In this document: piece after piece, positions 52,435 through 63,100 of the stretch | Numbering within the stretch: position 1 is the first letter of the stretch | Layout of the letters: each line of letters begins with the position of its first letter | From: Taudactylus pleione | Taxonomy: Eukaryota > Chordata > Amphibia > Anura > Myobatrachidae | DNA: 64,000 bases | Direction of reading: 5' to 3' | NCBI GenBank assembly: GCA_031769625.1 | Contig: JAUIMM010002544.1 | Location: forward strand, 1 to 64,000 | The notes under the pieces: generated by a model | What the model saw: the letters and a program-made list of their open reading frames with translations, nothing else | Told to the model about the DNA's origin: nothing | Database searches by the model: none | Translations under genes and position numbers: made by a program

Positions 52435-55400
52435 ATGGATCCCCAACCCATACGATGTGCCACGATTAATGTGGCTTCTGTTATTTCCGACCGAGCTCGT
52501 TTTATGGCCTTTGATTTTTTCAACACGATTGAGGTTGATTTTTTGTTTTTGCAGGAGACAAGGATAAGTAAGTTGGATGCCCTCCATAGGATTAAGAGGG
52601 AGTGGAAGAGGGGTCCATCTTACTGGTCTCTTGCGGCCGAGCCGTACGGTGGGGTGGCAGTACTTTTTACTGATATGGTAACCATACACAAGGTTATAGA
52701 GTTACAAGTGGGCAGGTGTATCATTTTGGATATTTCTCTGAGGGGGCATGACCTGAGATTGATTAACATCTATGGCCCGCAGTCAGCATGGGATAGAAAG
52801 TGCCTCTTTAGAGAAATAAAACCATTTCTCTTCACGGCCAACAAGTTGTCTTTGGTGGTGATTTTAACACCGTCATTCGGCCTAAAGACAGGGGAGGCTC
52901 AAAGACAACATTGAGCTATGATTCAAATTATTTAGTAGGGATGATTAGAGAGGCTGGTCTGGTGGATGTGCATGTTCGCCATTACCCAGACCTCACGGGT
53001 TACACATATTATTGCGGTAGTCGTAGGTCAAGGATAGATAGATTTTTTGTTAAGGAAACTCTGAAGACCTTGCCTCCAGAGGTAAGGTTGGTGGAGTTTT
53101 CGGATCACTGTTTTCTGAGTGTTACCTTGAATGTAGCACAATCCCTTCAGAAAGGCAGGGGTATGTGGCGCCTTAACTCGGACCTCCTACAGGAGGAGGG
53201 AGTTAGACAATCCTTTAGAGAGTTCTTTCAGGCACAGGAAACATTGTTGGAGGCAGGATGGAGTAGATCAGAGTGGTGGGAGGAGGTCAAGAAAAGAACT
53301 CGGAATTTCTTTAAACGATCAGTAGCAAAAAAGAACTTGGTAAATAGCAACATCTACTATTTTTTGAGAAAGAAATTGGATCTCTTGATTTCTGAGGAGG
53401 GAAATAGTGGGGAAATTTCCCGGGTAAAAGCTCAGATGAAAGAATTTCAGTATAACCGGTTGGCATCTTTGGTTCTGGAGAGGGATTACGGGACTTACCA
53501 CTCGCCTGATCCCTATCAGAGCTGTAGGATGACAGCTGAGGCAAGAGAGATCAGAGGACTGCGTGATAACCAGGGTACTCTCCAAGAGACAAAGGAGGGT
53601 ATTTTGGGTGTCATTGTAGATTATTACTCTGACCTTTTATCTGAGAAATTACTTATCAGAGAAAGGATGGAGGTCTTTATGAGGGAAACACCTGGACTCA
53701 GGAGGCCTGATGTCCCCTTTGATTGTTTGGAGAGTGATATAGGGGTGGAGGAGGTCAGGAGAGCAATTGACGGGCTTTCTGGGAAAAAATCTCCAGGTCC
53801 GGATGGTTTAACATCTGAGTTTTATAAGACCTTTTCGGATATTCTGGCCCCTCGTCTGGTAGAAGTTTTCAATGAGTGTCTTGGTGAAGAATGTCTTCCC
53901 CCTTCTATGAGGACATCTGCTCTTATATTACTCTCCAAAAGAAAGGACCCTCTGAGTGTTGAGAACTGGCGCCCCATAGCTCTTCTTAACACTGATAGGA
54001 AGATTTTGGCAAAAATAATTTTTAACAGAATGGCTGAATTTACGGAATTGCTTCTTTCAACTTCTCAGCATTGCACTGTGAAGGGCCGTAGTACTTTTAG
54101 TGCTGTCCTTGGTGTCCGGGAGGTCATTGAGCGGTGTCGTGCTGAGAAGTGGGGAAAGTATTTGTTGGCACTGGATCAGTCAAAGGCTTTTGACAGAGTC
54201 AACCATGAGTACCTATGGGCGGTACTGGAGTGGTATGGATTTCCAGAGAGGGTGGTGAATTGGCTGAAAACAATATATAAAAAGGCCGAAAGCTTCCCAC
54301 TTGTGAATGGTTGGGTGGGTGAAGCTTTCAGTGTGGGTTCTGGGGTTCGTCAGGGTTGCCCCCTGAGCCCCCTTCTGTACGTGTTTGCTATTGACCCCTT
54401 TATAAGGAGGTTGGAGTATGATACGGTGGGAGGGGTGCAGCTGGGTCCGGGGCCTGCACTGAAGGTTGTAGCCTATGCTGATGATGTCACGGTGTTTCTG
54501 TCTGAAGAGGCAGAGGCATGGCAGGTGGAAGAACTTATCAGGTTGTATTCTGAGGCTTCATGCTCCAGGATAAACCAGGAGAAGTGTGAAGCTTTTTGGA
54601 TGGGGGAGGAAGGGGCAGAATTTGACCTTCCGGACAGCCTCCCCCGGGCCAGTGCGCAGATAAAAATTCTAGGAATATTTTTCAATCATGGTGATTATGG
54701 CACCCTAAATTGGGAGAAGAAGCTGGAAATAGCAACCAGGAAGGTATCTGTATGGAGAAGGTGGAAATCTTCTTATAGGGAAAGGGTTGACTTATGTAAA
54801 ACCCACCTGATCCCGGTGTTTCTGTACATTAGCTATGTCTGTTTTTTGCCTCAATCTATGTGGTCTAGGTTAAATTCACTGTTTTTCCTGATGTTTTGGG
54901 GAAACAGGATGAATATTATCAAAAGGGGAATCACCTACAAATTGAGAGAAGAAGGAGGCCAGAGTATGGTCAATCCAGTTGTTTTCTTTGTAACAACGTT
55001 TTGTAAATTAAACATTGGGAGTCTGTTTTTGGAGACTCCCCCTCAATGGGTAGAAGGCTTCGGGGGATGGGTGTTTCCCTTCCTCAATGAATGGATAGAA
55101 GGGGGTCGGATTAAGACATTCCGAGTTAGGCGAGGATACCTCCCGATCTACGTTATCCTGTGCCTGAAAGTTATGAGGCGGTGGAGCTTGGGGGTCGGTG
55201 ATGTAAGAAGCTCAGCCAGGAGGGAGATGGGGTTGAGGATTCTGCAGACCTACTTCTATGTTCCGCTGGCCCTAAAGGATTGCCCGGGTGAGGTGTGTTC
55301 GGAGGGATTAGCTCTGATTAACTCTCAGAGGATCCCTTTGAAGTTTAGGGACATAGCCTGGCTCTCCTTCCATGGAAGGCTCTATGTTAGGGGTAACCTT

Positions 55401-55811
55401 AAAGTAAGAAGTGCCGATGATCGTGGTTGTCCACGGGAGGAGTGTCTAGGGGAGGAGGAGACTATGGACCACTTCTTCTGTAGGTGTCCCTATAACATAG
55501 GGGTTTATAAGAGGGTTTCAAGGCGCCTTCGTATTCCTTGCCTTTCGGGGCTGAGTTACCCTGAATGGGCTTATGGTGCATTCAAGGGATTTGGAAGGTT
55601 TGATTTGTGCACAATTTTTTTAGTCAGCTTAGCGGTCCGTTATAGCACATGGAATGCACGGTGTCGATTGGCCATGGGGGGTAAAGTCCTTCCCTGGATA
55701 TCAGTAGTTGGGGAAATTCTGCACGAGGTAAAGCGGATGATGGAAATGGATAAAGGAAGGATGGATGCCGTCAGCTGGTCACGTTTGTGGCGCCATCTGA
55801 GGCCCCCTTGA
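52435..55811 (+). pseudogene. LINE ORF2, endonuclease and reverse transcriptase (one frameshift)
   Basis: ORF2 nicks target DNA and copies the element RNA at the nick (target-primed reverse transcription). The ATG at 52435 has A at -3 and G at +4 and follows an in-frame TAA. APE-type endonuclease motifs are INVAS near the start, FLQETRI, INIYGPQ, GGDFN (52854-52868), SRIDRFF (53028 on) and SDH (53100-53108). A 1-base loss at about 52842-52848 separates the first 136 or so codons from the rest; GGDFN and everything after it are in the downstream frame, open to the TGA ending at 55811. The reverse transcriptase has SPGPDGLTSEFY, ENWRPIALLN, the motif A Asp at 54174, GVRQGCPLSP and YADD at 54474-54485, so all catalytic aspartates are present. 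A C-terminal motif C-x4-C-x8-H-x4-C begins at 55428. Total length is near 1125 codons, somewhat shorter than Xenopus Tx1 ORF2 as I recall it. Apart from the single shift the copy looks functional. Confidence 0.93.
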
Positions 55812-56209
55812 ATGGGTAGCAGAAATTCGGTCCAGAGTCCATTGTAGCTGGTGTTTACCTTTTCCTGTCCTTCACCTAGTATATAGAAATTACAGAGAAA
55901 TGCTTTACATATACCTGGATAACTAGTATTACCTTCTCGCTGCTTGGGTAGGTGGTGGAGTGTGAGAATTGCGAAGTGTGGTGTGTGAGGTGTGGGGAGG
56001 GAGGGTTCTGAGGTTGCTGGGGTATGTAGTGGGGGGAGGGGTAGGTGGTGGATAGGGTTTGGTGGTGTTCCTTGTAAGTGCTCCAATTGATAAGGGAGTT
56101 GTTAGTATGGATTAAATACAAATATTGGCTTAGAATGTATAATATGTAAAATATTGTAAATATGGTTTTATATATTTTTTATATGGTGGCAATTTCTGTA
56201 ATAAACACA
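55812..56209 (+). other. LINE 3' UTR with G-rich tract and terminal AATAAA
   Basis: About 400 bp after the ORF2 stop. The middle (55945-56068) is G-rich on the plus strand, with runs at 55994-55997, 55999-56001, 56003-56005, 56019-56022, 56031-56036 and 56038-56041, enough to suggest G-quadruplex potential. The last 90 bp are AT-rich. AATAAA lies at 56200-56205, only a few bases before the satellite, so it is not followed by a poly(A) tail. Reverse transcription probably started from a defined 3' end rather than a long A tail, but this is inference from one copy. Confidence 0.75.
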
Positions 56210-57175
56210 GACCAAGACCCACAAATGTGATGTGAAATGGTTTTTCTCCCATATTGCGTTTAAGAGAAAACAGCAAATGCACATTTTAGGCCAAAATGCA
56301 TTGAAAACAATGGAAACAACAAAAGCGCATACTTTGTGTTATCTCCTCTTGTAGCAAACACAGACAGCTCAAAATTTCACTGGATGTGTTGAAGACGAAG
56401 ACCCACAAATGTGATGTGAAATGGTTTTTCTCTCATGTTGTGTTTAAGAGAAAACTGCAAATGCACGTTTTAGGCCAAAATGCATTGAAAGCAATGGAAA
56501 TAACAAAAGCGCATACTTTGTGTTATCTCCTCTTGTAGCAAACACAGACAGCTCAAAATTTCACCAGATCTGTTGAAGACCAAGTCCCACAAATGTGATG
56601 TGAAATGGTTTTACTCCCATGTTGCGTTTAAGAGAAAACAGCAAATGAACGTTTTAGGCCAAAATGCATTGAAAACAATGGAAACAACAAAAGCGCATAC
56701 TTTGTGTTATCTCCTCTTGTAGCAAACACAGACAGCTCAAAATTTCACTGGATGTGTTGAAGACCAAGACCCACAAATGTGATGTGAAATGGTTTTTCTC
56801 TCATGTTGTGTTTAAGAGAAAACTGCAAATGCACGTTTTAGGCCAAAATGCATTGAAAGCAATGGAAATAACAAAAGCGCATACTTTGTGTTATCTCCTC
56901 TTGTAGCAAACACAGACAGCTCAAAATTTCACTGGATGTGTTGAAGACCAAGACACACAAATGTGATGTGAAATGGTTTTTTTCTCTCATGTTGTGTTTA
57001 AGAGAAAACTGCAAAAGGACGTTTTAGGCCAAAATGCATTGAAAGCAATGGAAATAACAAAAGCGCATACTTTGTGTTATCTCCTCTTGTAGCAAACACA
57101 GACAGCTCAAAATTTCAAAAGATCTGCTGAAGACCAAGACCCACAAATGTGATGTGAAATGGTTTTACTCCCATG
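56210..57175 (+). repeat. Recurring 5-monomer satellite block beside the LINE
   Basis: The order is: CCCATATTGCG with CAAATGCACATTTT, then GAAGACGAAG, then CAAGTCCCACAAATG with TTTTACTCCC, then a TGCAAATGCACG monomer, then CAAGACACAC with GCAAAAGGACG, then TTTCAAAAGATCTGCTGAAG. The same order occurs from about 40276, from about 60810 (offset exactly 4600 bp, 25 monomers) and, cut by the window edge, from 63188. A single first monomer also occurs at about 62453. This copy uniquely has GGTTTTTTTCTCTC, a 2-bp gain near 56977. Confidence 0.75.
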
Positions 57176-60100
57176 TTGCATTTAAGAGACAACAGCAAAT
57201 GCATGTTTTATGCCAAAATGCATTGAAAGCAATGGAACAACAAAAGCGCATACATTGTGATATCTCCTCTTGTACCAAACACAGACAGCTCAAAATTTCA
57301 CTGGATGTGTTGAAGACCAAGACACACAAATGTGATGTGAAATGGTTTTTCTCCCATGTTACGTTTAAGAGAAAACAGCAATTGCTCGTTTTAGGCCAAA
57401 ATGCATTGAAAGCAATGGAAACAACAAAAGCGCGTACTTTGTGTTATCTCCTCTTGTAGCAAACACAGACAGCTCAAAATTTCACTGGATCTGTTGAAGA
57501 CCAAGACCCACAAATGTGATGTGAAATGGTTTTTCTCTCATGTTGTGTTTAAGAGAAAACAGCAAATGCACGTTTTAGGCCAAAATGCATTGAAAGCAAT
57601 GGAAATAACAAAAGCGCATACTTTGTGTTATCTCCTCTTGTAGCAAACACAGACAGCTCAAAATTTCACCAGATCTGTTGAAGACCAAGACCCACAAATG
57701 TGATGTGAAATGGTTTTTCTCCCATGTTGCGTTTAAGAGAAAACTGCAAATGGACGTTTTAGGCAAAAATGCATTGAAAGCAATGGAAATAACAAAAGCG
57801 CATACTTTGTGTTATCTCCTCTTGTAGCAAACACAGACAGCTCAAAATTTCACCAGATCTGTTGAAGACCAAGACCCACAAATGTGATGTGAAATGGTTT
57901 TACTCCCATGTTGCGTTTAAGAGAAAACAGCAAATGAACGTTTTAGGCCAAAATGCATTGAAAACAATGGAAACAACAAAAGCGCATACTTTGTGTTATC
58001 TCCTCTTGTAGCAAACACAGACAGCTCAAAATTTCACTGGATGTGTTGAAGACCAAGACCCACAAATGTGATGTGAAATGGTTTTTCTCTCATGTTGTGT
58101 TTAAGAGAAAACTGCAAATGGACGTTTTAGGCCAAAATGCATTGAAAGCAATGGAAATAACAAAAGCGCATACTTTGTGTTATCTCCTCTTGTAGCAAAC
58201 ACAGACAGCTCAAAATTTCACTGGATCTGTTGAAGACCAAGACCCACAAATGTGATGTGAAATGGTTTTTCTCCCATGTTGCGTTTAAGAGAAAACTGCA
58301 AATGCACGTTTTAGGCCAAAATGCATTGAAAGCAATGGAAATAACAAAAGCGCATACTTTGTGTTATCTCCTCTTGTAGCAAACACAGACAGCTCAAAAT
58401 TTCACCGGATCTGTTGAAGACCAAGACCCACAAATGTGATGTGAAATGGTTTTTCTCTCATGTTGTGTTTAAGAGAAAACTGCAAATGGACGTTTTAGGC
58501 CAAAATGCATTGAAAGCAATGGAAATAACAAAAGCGCATACTTTGTGTTATCTCCTCTTGTAGCAAACACAGACAGCTCAAAATTTCACTGGATCTGTTG
58601 AAGACCAAGACCCACAAATGTTATGTGAAATGGTTTTTCTCCCATGTTGCGTTTAAGAGAAAACTGCAAATGCACGTTTTAGGCCAAAATGCATTGAAAG
58701 CAATGGAAATAACAAAAGCGCATACTTTGTGTTATCTCCTCTTGTAGCAAACACAGACAACTCAAAATTTCACCGGATCTGTTGAAGACCAAGACCCACA
58801 AAAGTGATGTGAAATGGTTTTTCTCCCATGTTGCGTTTAAGAGAAAACAGCAAATGAACATTTTAGGCCAAAATGCATTGAAAACAATGGAAACAACAAA
58901 AGCGCATACTTTGTGTTATCTCCTCTTGTAGCAAACACAGACAGCTCAAAATTTCACTGGATGTGTTGAAGACCAAGACCCACAAATGTGATGTGAAATG
59001 GTTTTTCTCTCATGTTGTGTTTAAGAGAAAACTGCAAATGCACGTTTTAGGCCAAAATGCATTGAAAGCAATGGAAATAACAAAAGCGCATACTTTGTGT
59101 TATCTCCTCTTGTAGCAAACACAGACAGCTCAAAATTTCACCAGATCTGTTGAAGACCAAGTCCCACAAATGTGATGTGAAATGGTTTTACTCCCATGTT
59201 GCGTTTAAGAGAAAACAGCAAATGAACGTTTTAGGCCAAAATGCATTGAAAACAATGGAAACAACAAAAGCGCATACTTTGTGTTATCTCCTCTTGTAGC
59301 AAACACAGACAGCTCAAAATTTCACCAGATCTGTTGAAGACCAAGTCCCACAAATGTGATGTGAAATGGTTTTACTCCCATGTTGCGTTTAAGAGAAAAC
59401 AGCAAATGAACGTTTTAGGCCAAAATGCATTGAAAACAATGGAAACAACAAAAGCGCATACTTTGTGTTATCTCCTCTTGTAGCAAACACAGACAGCTCA
59501 AAATTTCACTGGATGTGTTGAAGACCAAGACCCACAAATGTGATGTGAAATGGTTTTTCTCTCATCTTGTGTTTAAGAGAAAACTGCAAATGGACGTTTT
59601 AGGCCAAAATGCATTGAAAGCAATGGAAATAACAAAAGTGCATACTTTGTGTTATCTCCTCTTGTAGCAAACACAGACAGCTCAAAATTTCACCAGATCT
59701 GTTGAAGACCAAGACCCACAAATGTGATGTGAAATGGTTTTACTCCCATATTGCGTTTAAGAGAAAACAGCAAATGAACGTTTTAGGACAAAATGCATTG
59801 AAAACAATGGAAACAACAAAAGCGCATACTTTGTGTTATCTCCTCTTGTAGCAAACACAGACAGCTCAAAATTTCACTGGATGTGTTGAAGACCAAGACC
59901 CACAAATGTGATGTGAAATGGTTTTTCTCTCATGTTGTGTTTAAGAGAAAACTGCAAATGCACGTTTTAGTCCAAAATGCATTGAAAGCAATGGAAATAA
60001 CAAAAGCGCATACTTTGTGTTATCTCCTCTTGTAGCAAACACAGACAGCTCAAAATTTCACCAGATCTGTTGAAGACCAAGTCCCACAAATGTGATGTGA

Positions 60101-63100
60101 AATGGTTTTACTCCCATGTTGCGTTTAAGAGAAAACAGCAAATGAACGTTTTAGGCCAAAATGCATTGAAAACAATGGAAACAACAAAAGCGCATACTTT
60201 GTGTTATCTCCTCTTGTAGCAAACACAGACAGCTCAAAATTTCACTGGATGTGTTGAAGACCAAGACCCACAAATGTGATGTGAAATGGTTTTTCTCTCA
60301 TGTTGTGTATAAGAGAAAACTGCAAATGGACGTTTTAGGCCAAAATGCATTGAAAGCAATGGAAATAACAAAAGCGCATACTTTGTGTTATCTCCTCTTG
60401 TAGCAAACACAGACAGCTCAAAATTTCACCAGATCTGTTGAAGACCAAGACCCACAAATGTGATGTGAAATGGTTTTACTCCCATGTTGCGTTTAAGAGA
60501 AAACAGCAAATGAACGTTTTAGGCCAAAATGCATTGAAAACAATGGAAACAACAAAAGCGCATACTTTGTGTTATCTCCTCTTGTAGCAAACACAGACAG
60601 CTCAAAATTTCACTGGATGTGTTGAAGACCAAGACCCACAAATGTGATGTGAAATGGTTTTTCTCTCATGTTGTGTTTAAGAGAAAACTGCAAATGCACG
60701 TTTTAGCAAAAATGCATTGAAAGCAATGGAAATAACAAAAGCGCATACTTTGTGTTATCTCCTATTGTAGCAAACACAGACAGCTCAAAATTTCACCAGA
60801 TCTGTTGAAGACCAATACCCACAAATGTGATGTGAAATGGTTTTACTCCCATATTGCGTTTAAGAGAAAACAGCAAATGCACATTTTAGGCCAAAATGCA
60901 TTGAAAACAATGGAAACAACAAAAGCGCATACTTTGTGTTATCTCCTCTTGTAGCAAACACAGACAGCTCAAAATTTCACTGGATGTGTTGAAGACGAAG
61001 ACCCACAAATGTGATGTGAAATGGTTTTTCTCTCATGTTGTGTTTAAGAGAAAACTGCAAATGCACGTTTTAGGCCAAAATGCATTGAAAGCAATGGAAA
61101 TAACAAAAGCGCATACTTTGTGTTATCTCCTCTTGTAGCAAACACAGACAGCTCAAAATTTCACCAGATCTGTTGAAGACCAAGTCCCACAAATGTGATG
61201 TGAAATGGTTTTACTCCCATGTTGCGTTTAAGAGAAAACAGCAAATGAACGTTTTAGGCCAAAATGCATTGAAAACAATGGAAACAACAAAAGCGCATAC
61301 TTTGTGTTATCTCCTCTTGTAGCAAACACAGACAGCTCAAAATTTCACTGGATGTGTTGAAGACCAAGACCCACAAATGTGATGTGAAATGGTTTTTCTC
61401 TCATGTTGTGTTTAAGAGAAAACTGCAAATGCACGTTTTAGGCCAAAATGCATTGAAAGCAATGGAAATAACAAAAGCGCATACTTTGTGTTATCTCCTC
61501 TTGTAGCAAACACAGACAGCTCAAAATTTCACCAGATGTGTTGAAGACCAAGACACACAAATGTGATGTGAAATGGTTTTTCTCTCATGTTGTGTTTAAG
61601 AGAAAACTGCAAAAGGACGTTTTAGGCCAAAATGCATTGAAAGCAATGGAAATAACAAAAGCACATACTTTGTGTTATCTCCTCTTGTAGCACACACAGA
61701 CAGCTCAAAATTTCAAAAGATCTGCTGAAGACCAAGACCCACAAATGTGATGTGAAATGGTTTTACTCCCATGTTGCGTTTAAGAGAAAACAGCAAATGA
61801 ACGTTTTAGGCCAAAATGCATTGAAAACAATGGAAACAACAAAAGTGCATACTTTGTGTTATCTCCTCTTGTAGCAAACACAGACAGCTCAAAATTTCAC
61901 TGGATGTGTTGAAGACCAAGACCCACAAATGTGATGTGAAATGGTTTTTCTCTCATGTTGTGTTTAAGAGAAAACTGCAAATGCACGTTTTAGTCCAAAA
62001 TGCATTGAAAGCAATGGAAATAACAAAAGCGCATACTTTGTGTTATCTCCTCTTGTAGCAAACACAGACAGCTCAAAATTTCACTGGATCTGTTGAAGAC
62101 CAAGACCCACAAATGTGATGTGAAATGGTTTTTCTCCCATGTTGCATTTAAGAGAAAACTGCAAATGCACGTTTTAGGCCAAAATGCATTGAAAGCAATG
62201 GAACAACAAAAGCGCATACATTGTGATATCTCCTCTTGTACCAAACACAGACAGCTCAAAATTTCACTGGATGTGTTGAAGACCAAGACACACAAATGTG
62301 ATGTGAAATGGTTTTTCTCCCATGTTGCATTTAAGAGAAAACAGCAATTGCTCGTTTTAGGCCAAAATGCATTGAAAGCAATGGAAATAACAAAAGTGCA
62401 TACTTTGTGTTATCTCCTCTTGTAGCAAACACAGACAGCTCAAAATTTCACCAGATCTGTTGAAGACCAAGACCCACAAATGTGATGTGAAATGGTTTTT
62501 CTCCCATATTGCGTTTAAGAGAAAACAGCAAATGCACATTTTAGGCCAAAATGCATTGAAAACAATGGAAACAACAAAAGCGCATACTTTGTGTTATCTC
62601 CTCTTGTAGCAAACACAGACAGCTCAAAATTTCACTGGATGTGTTGAAGACCAAGACCCACAAATGTGATGTGAAATGGTTTTTCTCTCATGTTGTGTTT
62701 AAGAGAAAACTGCAAATGCACGTTTTAGGCCAAAATGCATTGAAAGCAATGGAAATAACAAAAGCACATACTTTGTGTTATCTCCTCTTGTAGCAAACAC
62801 AGACAGCTCAAAATTTCACCAGATCTGTTGAAGACCAAGACCCACAAATGTGATGTGAAATGGTTTTTCTCCCATGTTGCATTTAAGAGAAAACAGCAAA
62901 TGCATGTTTTAGGCCAAAATGCATTGAAAGCAATGGAACAACAAAAGCGCATACATTGTGATATCTCCTCTTGTACCAAACACAGACAGCTCAAAATTTC
63001 ACTGGATGTGTTGAAGACCAAGACACACAAATGTGATGTGAAATGGTTTTTCTCCCATGTTGCGTTTAAGAGAAAACAGCAATTGCTCGTTTTAGGCCAA

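Larger units (their letters stand above)
49121..56209 (+). mobile_element. Tx1-like (L1 superfamily) non-LTR retrotransposon
   Basis: A LINE of about 7.1 kb inserted in the satellite. Order: 94-bp leader, ORF1 with coiled coil, RRM-like region and three CCHC zinc knuckles, about 216 bp between ORFs, ORF2 with APE-type endonuclease then reverse transcriptase (YADD) then a C-terminal Cys/His motif, and a 3' UTR of about 400 bp. This arrangement, and ORF1 and ORF2 text that resembles the Xenopus Tx1 82-kDa and 149-kDa proteins, point to the Tx1 group of the L1 superfamily. There is no poly(A) tail and no target-site duplication at the junctions: satellite base 15 ends at 49120 and base 16 resumes at 56210. 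The exact 3' end is ambiguous by a few bases because the last bases resemble satellite sequence. Only single-base frameshifts interrupt the ORFs, so the copy is young. Whether the 5' end is full length cannot be told from one copy. Confidence 0.93.

Noticed and set aside
49336..52689. Minus-strand open frames of 60-334 codons opposite ORF1 and early ORF2
   Set aside because: Pro/Ser/Leu-rich text is what the complement of GC-rich and purine-rich coding sequence gives; no domain is recognisable and ORF1/ORF2 on the plus strand explain the openness.
49121..56209. R2-type or LTR retrotransposon
   Set aside because: The endonuclease is APE-type and N-terminal, not a C-terminal restriction-like domain. 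No LTRs, protease, RNase H or integrase were found.
49111..56225. A short target-site duplication flanking the LINE
   Set aside because: The left end GATGTGCTGAA and right start GACCAAGACCC share no direct repeat at the junctions; AAACACAGAC matches a different part of the monomer.
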